Assembly (NCBI GenBank): GCA_020438595.1
Contig: JAGQUI010000052.1
Coordinates: 1-10,890, forward strand
Origin: Propionibacteriaceae bacterium
Lineage (GTDB): Bacteria > Actinomycetota > Actinomycetes > Propionibacteriales > Propionibacteriaceae
Reading direction: 5' to 3'
Length of the DNA: 10,890 bases
Part shown: in pieces, positions 1 through 6,097 of the stretch
Layout of the letters: each line of letters starts with the position of its first letter
Numbering within the stretch: position 1 is the first letter of the stretch
Translations under genes and position numbers: made by a program
Notes under the pieces: generated by a model
What the model was told of the DNA's origin: nothing
Database searches by the model: none
Seen by the model: the letters and a program-made list of their open reading frames with translations, nothing else

Positions 1-171
1 AGCAACTTCGTCCGCACGATCCAGGCCCGGCAGGGCATGCAGGTCGGGTGCCCGGAGGAGGCGTCCTGGCGGCGCGGGTTCCTCACCGACGACGAGCTGC
101 TCGCCCGCGCGGACGTGCTCGCGAAGTCCGGCTACGGCGCCTACCTGCGCCAGCTGGTGGAGAGCCGCTGA
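1..171 (+). CDS. rfbA: Glucose-1-phosphate thymidylyltransferase, C-terminal end (partial)
   Basis: Only the last 56 codons and the TGA are present; the gene starts before the window. The family makes dTDP-glucose from dTTP and glucose-1-phosphate, the first step towards dTDP-L-rhamnose, in the cytoplasm. Recognition rests on the characteristic tail: TIQARQGMQVGCPEEASW (residues 6-23 of the fragment) matches the RmlA/RfbA pattern 'TIEERQGLKV.CPEEIA', followed by RRGFLTDDEL and the closing AKSGYGAYLRQL, equivalent to 'AxxLxKSGYGQYLxxL' in the family. The remaining rml genes are not visible and may lie upstream. The next gene begins 235 bases later behind its own candidate promoter, so this may end an upstream dTDP-rhamnose operon. 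dTDP-rhamnose is a plausible donor for the DUF1972 glycosyltransferase at 926, but that link is inference. The identification is confident despite the short length. Confidence 0.88.
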   Translation, partial: SNFVRTIQARQGMQVGCPEEASWRRGFLTDDELLARADVLAKSGYGAYLRQLVESR

Positions 172-181
172 ACGGCGTCGT

Positions 182-200
182 CCCGCCCTCCCGTGGCGGG
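182..200 (+). terminator. Weak stem-loop after rfbA
   Basis: CCCGCC (182-187) pairs with GGCGGG (195-200) across a 7-base loop, 11 bases after the rfbA stop. There is no T-run after it, which is common for actinobacterial terminators but leaves the call uncertain. It separates the rfbA end from the next promoter candidate. A 6-bp GC stem can arise by chance in sequence of this composition. Confidence 0.35.
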
Positions 201-285
201 GCCGGTAGCCGTGCGGCGTGCCCGCAATTCATCATTGGGCAAGGTGAAGAACGGGTTACGGGTCGGTTGCGAGATGTGGCCGGGC

Positions 286-315
286 TTGGCATCGAGCGGG
301 TGAACGGGCGATACT
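286..315 (+). promoter_or_regulatory. Candidate housekeeping-sigma promoter for the cytidylyltransferase gene
   Basis: TTGGCA (286-291), an 18-base spacer and GATACT (310-315) resemble the TTGACA/TATAAT consensus, with five of six and four of six matches. It lies in the least GC-rich part of the 172-406 gap, downstream of the rfbA stem-loop. Transcription would start near 321-324 and leave a leader of about 85 bases before the ATG at 407. This is pattern matching only. Confidence 0.42.
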
Positions 316-347
316 GGACGCGTCCGGATGGTTGGGGGATCGTCCAG
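314..347 (+). promoter_or_regulatory. Inverted repeat at the presumed transcription start (operator or leader stem)
   Basis: CTGGACG (314-320) is the exact reverse complement of CGTCCAG (341-347), with 20 bases between the arms. The left arm also takes part in a perfect 10-base palindrome, GGACGCGTCC (316-325). Both abut the GATACT -10 candidate, where a repressor site is often found; in the transcript the arms could instead form a stem. No regulator gene is in the window, so the function is inferred from position alone. Confidence 0.3.
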
Positions 348-406
348 ACAGATGCCGACGGCGGCAGGTAGGGGGAATCCTGTCGCACATTGGGGGGAGG
401 TTCGGC

Positions 407-841
407 ATGAACGCAATTGTTGGCCGAGAAGGTGTGGTGGGTTACGTCCCGGGTGCCTGGGACATGTTCCACATCGGGCATCTCAACATCCTGAAGCGTG
501 CGCGTGAGCACTGCGACTGGCTGGTCGCCGGCGTGGTCACCGACGAGGCGCTCTTCGAGATGAAGAACAAGTACCCGATCGTGCCGTTCGACGAGCGGCT
601 TGAGATCGTGGCGGCCATCGGCATCGTCGACGATGCGGTCGACGACCATTCGTCGAACAAGCTGCAGGTGTGGGAACGGGTGCACTACGACGTCCTGTTC
701 AAGGGCGACGACTGGCGCGGCACGGCCAAGGGGAAGCGGTTGGAGCGCGACCTGGCCACCGTGGGCGCGCGGGTCCAGTACTTCCCGTACACGCTGCACA
801 CGTCGTCGACCGAGCTGCGACGCGTGCTTTCCGAGTGGTGA
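407..841 (+). CDS. TagD-like cytidylyltransferase (adenylyl/cytidylyltransferase superfamily)
   Basis: A 144-residue cytoplasmic nucleotidyltransferase, near the length of glycerol-3-phosphate cytidylyltransferase (TagD, about 130). It would activate a phosphorylated alcohol with CTP, giving a CDP-linked precursor for an envelope polymer. Visible motifs: the HxGH nucleotide-binding signature as HIGH (22-25) in MFHIGHLNILKRA, the segment VVTDEALFEMKNKYPIVPF (43-61) resembling the TagD substrate loop, GDDW (100-103), and TLHTSSTELRR (129-139) in the place of the RTxGxSTT motif. The start at 407 is chosen because TGGGGGGAGG (391-400) is a good ribosome site six bases upstream; an in-frame ATG at 332 would add 25 residues that match nothing in the family and would sit inside the promoter region. 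Its actual substrate (glycerol phosphate, another polyol phosphate or a phospho-amino-alcohol) cannot be read from sequence; teichoic-acid polymerases are not seen nearby. Confidence 0.85.
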   Translation: MNAIVGREGVVGYVPGAWDMFHIGHLNILKRAREHCDWLVAGVVTDEALFEMKNKYPIVPFDERLEIVAAIGIVDDAVDDHSSNKLQVWERVHYDVLFKGDDWRGTAKGKRLERDLATVGARVQYFPYTLHTSSTELRRVLSEW

Positions 842-869
842 GCGTCCGCGTTCGATAGCGTGTGGGCCT

Positions 870-887
870 GACCGCGGGAACGCGGTC
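870..887 (+). terminator. Perfect 7-bp hairpin with GGAA (GNRA) tetraloop
   Basis: GACCGCG (870-876) and CGCGGTC (881-887) are exact reverse complements around GGAA, a GNRA-class tetraloop, with a possible extra U-G pair outside. It begins 28 bases after the cytidylyltransferase stop and ends 38 bases before the next ATG. No T-run follows. It could be a partial terminator/attenuator, or a stability or processing element between genes of one transcript. Confidence 0.5.
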
Positions 888-908
888 GCCGGCCACCGGT
901 TCTGGTCT

Positions 909-919
909 GGGGGGATTCA
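909..919 (+). repeat. G-rich element GGGGGGATTCA, copy 1
   Basis: The 11-base string GGGGGGATTCA is identical to one at 5315-5325. Here it ends 6 bases before the ATG at 926 and its G-run probably serves as the ribosome binding site of the glycosyltransferase. A related form, GGGGGAATCC, occurs at 371-380 before the cytidylyltransferase gene. Confidence 0.4.
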
Positions 920-925
920 GCTTTG

Positions 926-2065
926 ATGCCGACGGTGCGCATTCTCGGCACCCATGGGGTGCCCGCTGCCTACGGCGGTTTCGAGACCGCTGCGGAGAAC
1001 GTGGGCAAGTTCCTGGCCGCCAACGGCTGGGACGTCGTCGTGTACTGCCAGGGCGAGGGCAAGGGCCCGATCACGGAGGACACCTGGGAGGGCCTGCGCC
1101 GGGTGCACATCCCCGTCGACCTGCCGGGCTGGCGCGGCACCTCGATGTTCGACCTGCTCTCGGTCCGGCACGCCAGCCGGTACCCCGACATCTGCCTGGT
1201 CTTCGGCTACAACACGGGGATCTTCAACACCTGGCAGCGCCTGCGCCGGATCCCGCTCGTGATCAACATGGACGGGATCGAGTGGTCCCGGGCCCGGTGG
1301 GGCTTCTTCCGGCAGGCCATCCTCTACGTGAACGAGCGGATCTCGGCACTCGTCGGCAACCGCCTGATCGCCGACCATCCCGAGATCGAGGTGTATCTGC
1401 GCACCCGGGCCCCGGCTCGGAAGATCGCCATGATCACCTACGGTGCCGACGAAGTGCTGACCGCTCCGGTCGAGCCCGTGCTCGAACTCGGTCTCGAGCC
1501 GGGCCGCTACCTCAGCCTGGTCTGCCGGCCGATCCCGGAGAACTCGATCCTCGAGCTCGTCACCGGCTTCTCCGCCGAGCGCAGGGACCACCAGCTGGTC
1601 GTGGTGGGCCCCTACGACCGTTCCGACGAGTACCACGCGCAGGTGCTGGACGCCGCGTCAGACCAGGTGATCTTCCCCGGCGCCATCTACGACCAGGACC
1701 GCCTGCGGGCGCTGCGGTTCCACTCGGCGATGTACCTGCACGGGCACACCGTCGGGGGCACGAACCCGTCGCTGGTGGAGGCCATGGCCGCCGGCAACGC
1801 CGTGCTCGCGCACGACAACCCGTACAACCGCTGGGTGGCCGGCGACGGCGCCGTCTACTTCAGCTCCGCCGAGGACGTCGCCCGGCTCCTCGCCGACGTG
1901 CTCGACGGCCCTGACCGGGTCGCAGAGCTGGGGCGGGCGAGCCGGGACCGGTACCGCGAGGAATTCACCTGGGAACGGGTGGCAGGACAGTACGAGGACC
2001 TCCTCGTGGAGGTGCTCACGGAGTTCGGCCGCGCGCCGTCCGAACAGACAGGGATGAAGCAATGA
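926..2065 (+). CDS. Glycosyltransferase, DUF1972 + GT4 (rhamnosyltransferase-like)
   Basis: A 379-residue soluble GT-B enzyme predicted to add a sugar to a lipid-linked glycan at the inner membrane face. The N-terminal half carries the DUF1972 signature ILGTHGVPAAYGGFETAAEN (6-25), known from bacterial rhamnosyltransferases of the Cps2T/WsaF kind. The C-terminal half is GT4-like: LVVVGPYDR (224-232), a loop HGHTVGGTNPSLVEAMAAGN (272-291) contacting the donor, and a C-terminal helix. Only the second Glu of the GT4 EX7E motif is present (E285); position 277 is Gly, which I believe is usual in this subfamily. I use ATG 926, with the G-run at 909-914 as ribosome site; a TTG directly before it (923) is possible and would add one residue. 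Its stop overlaps the next start (ATGA), so the pair is translationally coupled. dTDP-rhamnose as donor is inference, supported by the family and the nearby rfbA. Confidence 0.88.
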   Translation: MPTVRILGTHGVPAAYGGFETAAENVGKFLAANGWDVVVYCQGEGKGPITEDTWEGLRRVHIPVDLPGWRGTSMFDLLSVRHASRYPDICLVFGYNTGIFNTWQRLRRIPLVINMDGIEWSRARWGFFRQAILYVNERISALVGNRLIADHPEIEVYLRTRAPARKIAMITYGADEVLTAPVEPVLELGLEPGRYLSLVCRPIPENSILELVTGFSAERRDHQLVVVGPYDRSDEYHAQVLDAASDQVIFPGAIYDQDRLRALRFHSAMYLHGHTVGGTNPSLVEAMAAGNAVLAHDNPYNRWVAGDGAVYFSSAEDVARLLADVLDGPDRVAELGRASRDRYREEFTWERVAGQYEDLLVEVLTEFGRAPSEQTGMKQ

Positions 2066-3174
2066 TCAGAATGGCCGTGGTCGGCCTCGGCAAGATGGGC
2101 ATCTCGCACCTCTCCATCGCCCGAGCGCTGCCGGACGTGGAGTTGGCGGCGGTCTGCGACTCGTCCGGGATGATGCTGGACGTGCTCGGCAAGTACACCG
2201 GCCTGAAGACCTACACGTCCCTGGACAAGATGCTGGCCGAGGAGCAGCTCGACGCGGTGGTCATCGCCACCCCGACCCGGCTGCACGCGCCGATGGTGCG
2301 GGCCGCGCTGGACGCCGGGGTGGCCGTCTTCTGCGAGAAGCCGTTCAGCCTGAGCACCACCGAGAGCGAGGACCTGGCCCGGCTGGCCGCGGAGAAGGGC
2401 CTGGTCACCCAGGTCGGCTACCACAACCGTTTCGTCGGGGTGTTCTCCGAGGTGAAGCGGCTGCTCGAGGCCGGGGCGATCGGCACCGTCACCCACTCGC
2501 TCGCCGAGGCCTACGGGCCGGTCGTGCTGAAGCCGCAGGGCGGCACGTGGCGGAGCCAGAAGTCCGAGGGCGGCGGCTGCCTGTACGACTACGCCGCCCA
2601 CCCGCTGAACCTGATGAACTGGTACCTCGGCGAGCCCGAGGCCGTGGGCGGCACCGTGCTCAACTCGGTGTTCTCCCGCGAGATCGACGACGAGGTCTCC
2701 AGCACCCTGATGTACGCCGGCGGCTCGACCACCCAGGTCTCGGTGAACTGGTGCGACGAGTCGGTGCGGAAGATGACCACCCGGATCACGCTGTGGGGCA
2801 CGCGGGGACGGATCTTCGCCGACCGCCAGGAACTGCAGGTGTACCTGCGCGAGGACTCCCCGCAGCTCGACGGCTACCACGAGGGCTGGAACGTCAAGTA
2901 CACGACCGAGCTCACCGAGCCCGTCTCGTTCTACCTGCGCGGCGAGGAGTACACCGCCCAGCTGGAGCACTTCGCGCAGCGGGTGGCGACCGGCCAGGTG
3001 GAGGGCACCAACGACTTCGCGTCGGCGGTCGTCACCGACCGGCTGATCGAGAACATGCGGGCGAACGCGGAGCAGCCCGGCGCGTCCATCACCGGCGACC
3101 TGCCGCAACGGGCACCCGTGGCGAGAGCGCGGCGGTTCCCGCTGAACCTGATCGACCGGCTGCGCCGGCACTGA
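2062..3174 (+). CDS. Gfo/Idh/MocA-family NAD(P)-dependent sugar oxidoreductase
   Basis: A 370-residue cytoplasmic oxidoreductase, typical length for the family, which oxidises or reduces sugars, sugar nucleotides or inositols. The N-terminal Rossmann fold shows VVGLGKMGISH (6-16) with the GxGxxG dinucleotide loop, an acidic residue at the end of strand 2 (VCDSS, 31-35), VVIATPT (66-72) and the hallmark CEKPF (91-95), whose Lys93 is the usual catalytic or binding lysine. The C-terminal domain has GGGCLYDYAAHPLNLMNW (170-187), giving the conserved D176 and H180 pair of the active site. Translation is coupled to the upstream glycosyltransferase by a 4-base overlap, with AGGGA (2050-2054) as ribosome site. 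Lying among glycosyltransferases, it probably acts on a sugar nucleotide, like the WlbA group, rather than in catabolism; the substrate is not determinable here. The basic tail (RARRFPLNLIDRLRRH, 355-370) extends past the core and could touch the membrane. Confidence 0.9.
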   Translation: MIRMAVVGLGKMGISHLSIARALPDVELAAVCDSSGMMLDVLGKYTGLKTYTSLDKMLAEEQLDAVVIATPTRLHAPMVRAALDAGVAVFCEKPFSLSTTESEDLARLAAEKGLVTQVGYHNRFVGVFSEVKRLLEAGAIGTVTHSLAEAYGPVVLKPQGGTWRSQKSEGGGCLYDYAAHPLNLMNWYLGEPEAVGGTVLNSVFSREIDDEVSSTLMYAGGSTTQVSVNWCDESVRKMTTRITLWGTRGRIFADRQELQVYLREDSPQLDGYHEGWNVKYTTELTEPVSFYLRGEEYTAQLEHFAQRVATGQVEGTNDFASAVVTDRLIENMRANAEQPGASITGDLPQRAPVARARRFPLNLIDRLRRH

Positions 3175-3180
3175 GCCACC

Positions 3181-3192
3181 AGGAAAGGAAGG
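3181..3192 (+). promoter_or_regulatory. Strong ribosome binding site for the TIM-barrel gene
   Basis: The purine tract AGGAAAGGAAGG (3181-3192), followed by a second AGGAAG directly against the ATG at 3200, is the strongest Shine-Dalgarno region in the window. It fixes the start and suggests that this gene, fourth-last of the block, is translated independently and well rather than only by coupling. Confidence 0.6.
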
Positions 3193-3199
3193 CAGGAAG

Positions 3200-4090
3200 A
3201 TGGAGCGACTCCTCCTGGGCGACAACCAGTTCTTCGGCGTCAACCACATGTCCGAGGAAAAGGCCCGCCAGCAGCAGATGCAGTTCCAGGACGACGAGGC
3301 GATCATCGACGTCCTGAAGGCCGCGTACGCCGAGGGCATCCACACGTTCATGTGCACGACGCACGACCGGATCGCGACGATCGCGGACTACTTCCGCGAG
3401 CACCGCAGCGAGTACCCGGAGTTCACGTTCCTGCCGGGGATGCCGTACGCGCACAAGTACGCGAACGCGGTCACCACCGACGGCATGATCGGCGCGGTGC
3501 AGCGGTTCCTGCCCGACGGCGGGCTGCTCGACGCCGCCGTCCGCGGCACCCGGTCGCTGGCGCGCAAGGACATCGAGGGCGTGGTCACGCTGCTGATCGA
3601 CGCGGAGATGAAGATGTTCGCGGGCCTGCCCACCCCGGTGGTCTGGCTGCAGAACGTGGTCACCGACCTGCTGCTCGGGATGGGCTTCGACGGCGCCTTC
3701 GAGGTGTTCGCCCGGCACATCCGGGAGAAGTACGACGCCGAGCCGGGCTTCATCACGATGAACCTGCCGATGCTCGCCGAACGGCTGAACAGGGTCGGTG
3801 TCGAGAACCCGCTGATCTGCTCGAACATCAACAAGCTCGGCTTCCGCATGTCGGGCGGGATCGACGCCTACCAGCGTGCGCTCGAGACCAGCCGGTTCCG
3901 GGCGGTCGCCATGTCGGTGTACGCGTCCGGCGCCATCCCCGCCGAGGAGGCCATCGAATGGGTCTGCGCGCAGCCCCACATCGAGGCGATCGTGTTCGGT
4001 GCGTCGTCCGCGCGGAACATCGCGAGCACGCGGCAACTGGTCGACCGCTACTGGGGACCCGTCCCCACGCCGGTCGCGGCGCCGGTCTAG
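3200..4090 (+). CDS. Aldo/keto-reductase-like TIM-barrel protein, function unknown
   Basis: A 296-residue soluble protein whose shape follows the aldo/keto reductase barrel. It opens with LLLGDNQFFGVNH (4-16) where AKRs have a 'lGlGt..fg' strand, has a helix and strand AAYAEGIHTFMCTTHD (41-56) matching 'A.e.GinffDTA..YG', then ICSNINKLGFRMSGG (206-220), and ends with AIEWVCAQPHIEAIVFGASS (251-270), similar to the AKR C-terminal cofactor-binding segment. The usual catalytic Asp and Tyr are not visible: CTTHD stands where DTAxxYG is expected. It may therefore be a non-redox or altered barrel enzyme. It lies 25 bases after the Gfo/Idh/MocA gene and 9 bases before a glycosyltransferase, so a role in making the sugar unit of this locus is likely but inferred. 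The last residues (GPVPTPVAAPV) form a Pro-rich tail. Alternatives are another TIM-barrel lyase or epimerase. Confidence 0.7.
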   Translation: MERLLLGDNQFFGVNHMSEEKARQQQMQFQDDEAIIDVLKAAYAEGIHTFMCTTHDRIATIADYFREHRSEYPEFTFLPGMPYAHKYANAVTTDGMIGAVQRFLPDGGLLDAAVRGTRSLARKDIEGVVTLLIDAEMKMFAGLPTPVVWLQNVVTDLLLGMGFDGAFEVFARHIREKYDAEPGFITMNLPMLAERLNRVGVENPLICSNINKLGFRMSGGIDAYQRALETSRFRAVAMSVYASGAIPAEEAIEWVCAQPHIEAIVFGASSARNIASTRQLVDRYWGPVPTPVAAPV

Positions 4091-4099
4091 GGCGATCCG

Positions 4100-5251
4100 A
4101 TGCGCGCGGACCCTCGTACCGTCCTCGTTGCGAACCCCGGCGCCGACCTGTTCGGTTCGGACCGGATGCTGCTGGAGACGGTGCGGGGCCTGTCCGGAGC
4201 CGGCTACCGGGTGGTCGCCACCGTGCCGCAGGACGGTCCACTGGTCGCCGAGCTGGACGCGGCGGGTGGTGAGGTGGTCGTTCAGCCCACCCCGATCCTG
4301 CGCAAGGGCCTGATGAACCCGCGCGGGCTGCTGACGCTGCTGCAGCAGTCCCTGGCCGCGATCCCCGGCAGCTGGCGGCTGATCCGTTCCTCGGGTGCCG
4401 CCACCCTCGTGGTGAACACCATCACGCCGCCCCTGTGGCTCGTTCTCGGGCGGCTCGCGCCCGGGGTGCAGGTCGTCTGCCACGTGCACGAGGCCGAGCA
4501 GGCGCTACCCGCCCCGCTCCGGCGGCTGCTGTATCTGCCGTTGTTCGCAGCCCACCGCGTGATCGCCAATAGCGAGCACAGCCTTGCCGTGCTCGCCGGG
4601 AGTGCGCCGCGCCTGGCCCGCCGCGCGGTGGTCGTCCACAACACTGTCCCGGGTCCGGCCCGTGTGGTGGCAGCTCGTCCGGTGCCAGAACCGCCGCTGC
4701 GACTGCTGTACGTCGGCCGCCTGTCCGAACGAAAGGGCGTGCTGGTCGCCCTCATCGCGCTGGCGGAACTGAGGGCGCGCGGACTGGCCGCCCGGCTGCG
4801 ATTGGTGGGCTCGGTGTTCGAGGGCAACGAGGCGTTCCTGTCGGCGATGCGCGACCGGATCGCCGAGCTCGACCTCGCCGGGAGCCTCGACCTCGTCGGG
4901 TTCCGGGCGGACGTCTGGCCAGAACTCGCCGACGCGGACCTGGTGCTGGTGCCGTCCCTGCTCGACGAGTCGTACGGCAACACCGCGGTGGAGGCGGCAC
5001 TGGCAGCTCGTCCGGCCGTGGTCAGCCGGCTCTCCGGTCTCGTCGAGGCGACCAGGCACAGCGGATCAGTAGAACTTGTCACGCCGGGCGACCCGGTCGC
5101 CATGGCGGACGCGGTCCAGCGCCTGGCCGACGACTGGCCGGCCGCAGTCGAACGTGCCTCCCGCACCGCTCCCACGGTGGCTGCGGAGCACTCGCTGGCG
5201 CGCTACACCGCCGACCTGATCGCCGCGCTCCGGCTGCCCGCGGCACCCTGA
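4100..5251 (+). CDS. Glycosyltransferase family 4
   Basis: A 383-residue GT-B glycosyltransferase without membrane segments, acting at the cytoplasmic face. The N-terminal acceptor domain begins TVLVANPGADLFGSDRMLLE (7-26), where the Gly-Ser loop replaces the usual 'GG.e' motif. The donor domain shows LLYVGRLSERKGV (202-214), LRLVGS (233-238), LDLVGFRADV (263-272) and a complete EX7E motif, E290 to E298 (ESYGNTAVE), a reliable GT4 mark. It starts 9 bases after the preceding stop with a modest AGGGCGA site, so it probably depends on read-through translation of the operon. Together with the enzyme at 926 it gives at least two sugar-transfer steps in the locus. Donor and acceptor cannot be deduced. 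It is the last gene of the left block; a 192-base gap follows. Confidence 0.88.
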   Translation: MRADPRTVLVANPGADLFGSDRMLLETVRGLSGAGYRVVATVPQDGPLVAELDAAGGEVVVQPTPILRKGLMNPRGLLTLLQQSLAAIPGSWRLIRSSGAATLVVNTITPPLWLVLGRLAPGVQVVCHVHEAEQALPAPLRRLLYLPLFAAHRVIANSEHSLAVLAGSAPRLARRAVVVHNTVPGPARVVAARPVPEPPLRLLYVGRLSERKGVLVALIALAELRARGLAARLRLVGSVFEGNEAFLSAMRDRIAELDLAGSLDLVGFRADVWPELADADLVLVPSLLDESYGNTAVEAALAARPAVVSRLSGLVEATRHSGSVELVTPGDPVAMADAVQRLADDWPAAVERASRTAPTVAAEHSLARYTADLIAALRLPAAP

Positions 5252-5298
5252 CCCGGCACCCGCCCGCTGGACGCCGTCTGGTGGGTCGTGTGGTTGGG

Positions 5299-5307
5299 TG
5301 CTAATCT
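5299..5307 (+). promoter_or_regulatory. Candidate extended -10 promoter for the second operon
   Basis: TGC followed by TAATCT (5302-5307) forms an extended -10 element, with five of six matches to TATAAT. The -35 position (5279-5284, TGGTGG) is poor, consistent with a TGn-dependent promoter. Transcription would start near 5313-5316, right at the G-run of the repeated element, leaving a leader of about 130 bases before the ATG at 5444. It is the only AT-containing hexamer of this quality in the gap. Confidence 0.38.
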
Positions 5308-5314
5308 TCGAGGC

Positions 5315-5325
5315 GGGGGGATTCA
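5315..5325 (+). repeat. G-rich element GGGGGGATTCA, copy 2
   Basis: Identical to 909-919. No ATG, GTG or TTG lies at ribosome-site distance downstream, so unlike copy 1 it cannot be read as a Shine-Dalgarno sequence. It falls at the start point expected from the -10 at 5302-5307. Confidence 0.4.
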
Positions 5326-5364
5326 AGAATTCGGGTCGGTCGGCGGGGGGTCGGCGACCACACG

Positions 5365-5381
5365 GCAACCGTTCTGGTTGC
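5365..5381 (+). other. Leader hairpin upstream of the lipoprotein gene
   Basis: GCAACC (5365-5370) and GGTTGC (5376-5381) pair perfectly around GTTCT in the presumed 5' leader. It is followed, 47 bases on, by a run of eight or more G (from 5428) and AAGCAGGA, the ribosome site for the ATG at 5444. It may influence translation; six base pairs is modest evidence. Confidence 0.3.
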
Positions 5382-5443
5382 GCTCGTTACGCGAAGCCCT
5401 TCCGGTTTGTGTTCTTCGTGCGTCCTTGGGGGGGGAAGCAGGA

Positions 5444-6097
5444 ATGTCGGGGGTCTTGTGGACACGGCTTGCCGTAGGCGGCCTTGGTCTCATCATCATT
5501 TCAACCGTTGGCTGCACGTCCGGGCCGGCACAATCTCCGGTGCCGTCGGCACCGGTCACATCCGCCGCGCCGTCGGCCAGTCCGAGTGAGGAACCGGCCA
5601 CGCCGACGCCCACTCCGATTCCGTCGCAACAGGCGACGACGAGGAACCAGCCCGTCCCGAAGGTGAACCGGGGCTCGACCGCGACACCCACGGTGTCCAC
5701 GAAGCCGGTCGACACGGACGCATCGGTCAAGTACGACGACGGCGTCAAGCTGCGGATCCGCGACGTGTCCTTCGCCAAGGAGACCGACCAGGGCCCGGGC
5801 GCGTTCCCGGGGCGTGAGTACGCGGTGCTCACGCTGAGCATCACCAACGGGTCCCGCGAGCCGATCTCGCTGAACACCGTCGTGGTCACCGTCCTGGACA
5901 AGAACGGCGACGCCGTGGCGCCGGTGTACGCCAGCACAGCCAAGGTGCAGGACTTTGCGGGCACGCTGAAACTGGGTGCCACCGCCAAGGCGCGGTACGC
6001 GTTCGCGGTGCCCAAGTCGTCCCGGTCCAAGGTCACCGTGGTCGTCGACTTCGACGACATCCACACCTCTGCGGTCTTCCGCGGGGGGCTCAGCTGA
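5444..6097 (+). CDS. Putative lipoprotein with Pro/Thr/Ser linker and DUF4352-like domain
   Basis: A 217-residue exported protein of unknown function. Residues 9-23 form a hydrophobic signal helix ending in TVGC, so Cys24 would be lipidated and the protein held on the outer face of the membrane; Thr at -3 of the lipobox is less usual than Leu. Residues 25-90 are a low-complexity Pro/Thr/Ser/Ala linker (for example PATPTPTPIP, 51-60), the sort of region often O-mannosylated in actinobacteria. Residues about 95-217 are beta-rich, with EYAVLTLSITNGSREPISLN (125-144) recalling DUF4352/immunoglobulin-like extracellular domains. The start is ATG 5444, with AAGCAGGA just before it; an upstream in-frame GTG at 5288 would add 52 residues that disrupt the signal peptide. 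Its stop overlaps the flippase start by one base (TGATG), so it is made together with a polysaccharide exporter and may be an accessory or anchor for the exported polymer or for the giant protein downstream (inference). Confidence 0.75.
   Translation: MSGVLWTRLAVGGLGLIIISTVGCTSGPAQSPVPSAPVTSAAPSASPSEEPATPTPTPIPSQQATTRNQPVPKVNRGSTATPTVSTKPVDTDASVKYDDGVKLRIRDVSFAKETDQGPGAFPGREYAVLTLSITNGSREPISLNTVVVTVLDKNGDAVAPVYASTAKVQDFAGTLKLGATAKARYAFAVPKSSRSKVTVVVDFDDIHTSAVFRGGLS

Noticed and set aside
332..406. Upstream ATG at 332 as start of the cytidylyltransferase
   Set aside because: The extra 25 residues are Arg-rich and unlike the family N-terminus, the region overlaps the promoter and leader, and the ATG at 407 has a much better ribosome site.
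855..862. TAGCGT (856-861) as an internal -10 for the glycosyltransferase operon
   Set aside because: It fits a loose TAnnnT pattern, but no acceptable -35 lies 16-19 bases upstream, so it is not called.
862..1914. 350-codon + strand frame overlapping the DUF1972 glycosyltransferase
   Set aside because: It is a +1-frame shadow, rich in Arg, Pro and Gly, with no motif; the overlapping frame has a full glycosyltransferase.
1855..4489. Two long minus-strand frames (1855-3357, 500 codons; 3089-4489, 466 codons)
   Set aside because: Both lie opposite the oxidoreductase, barrel and glycosyltransferase genes with recognisable motifs. They carry His/Arg/Val-rich shadow composition and no plausible start context.
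5288..5443. GTG at 5288 as start of the lipoprotein
   Set aside because: It would put 52 residues before a clear lipoprotein signal peptide and lies upstream of the candidate -10; ATG 5444 has a good ribosome site.
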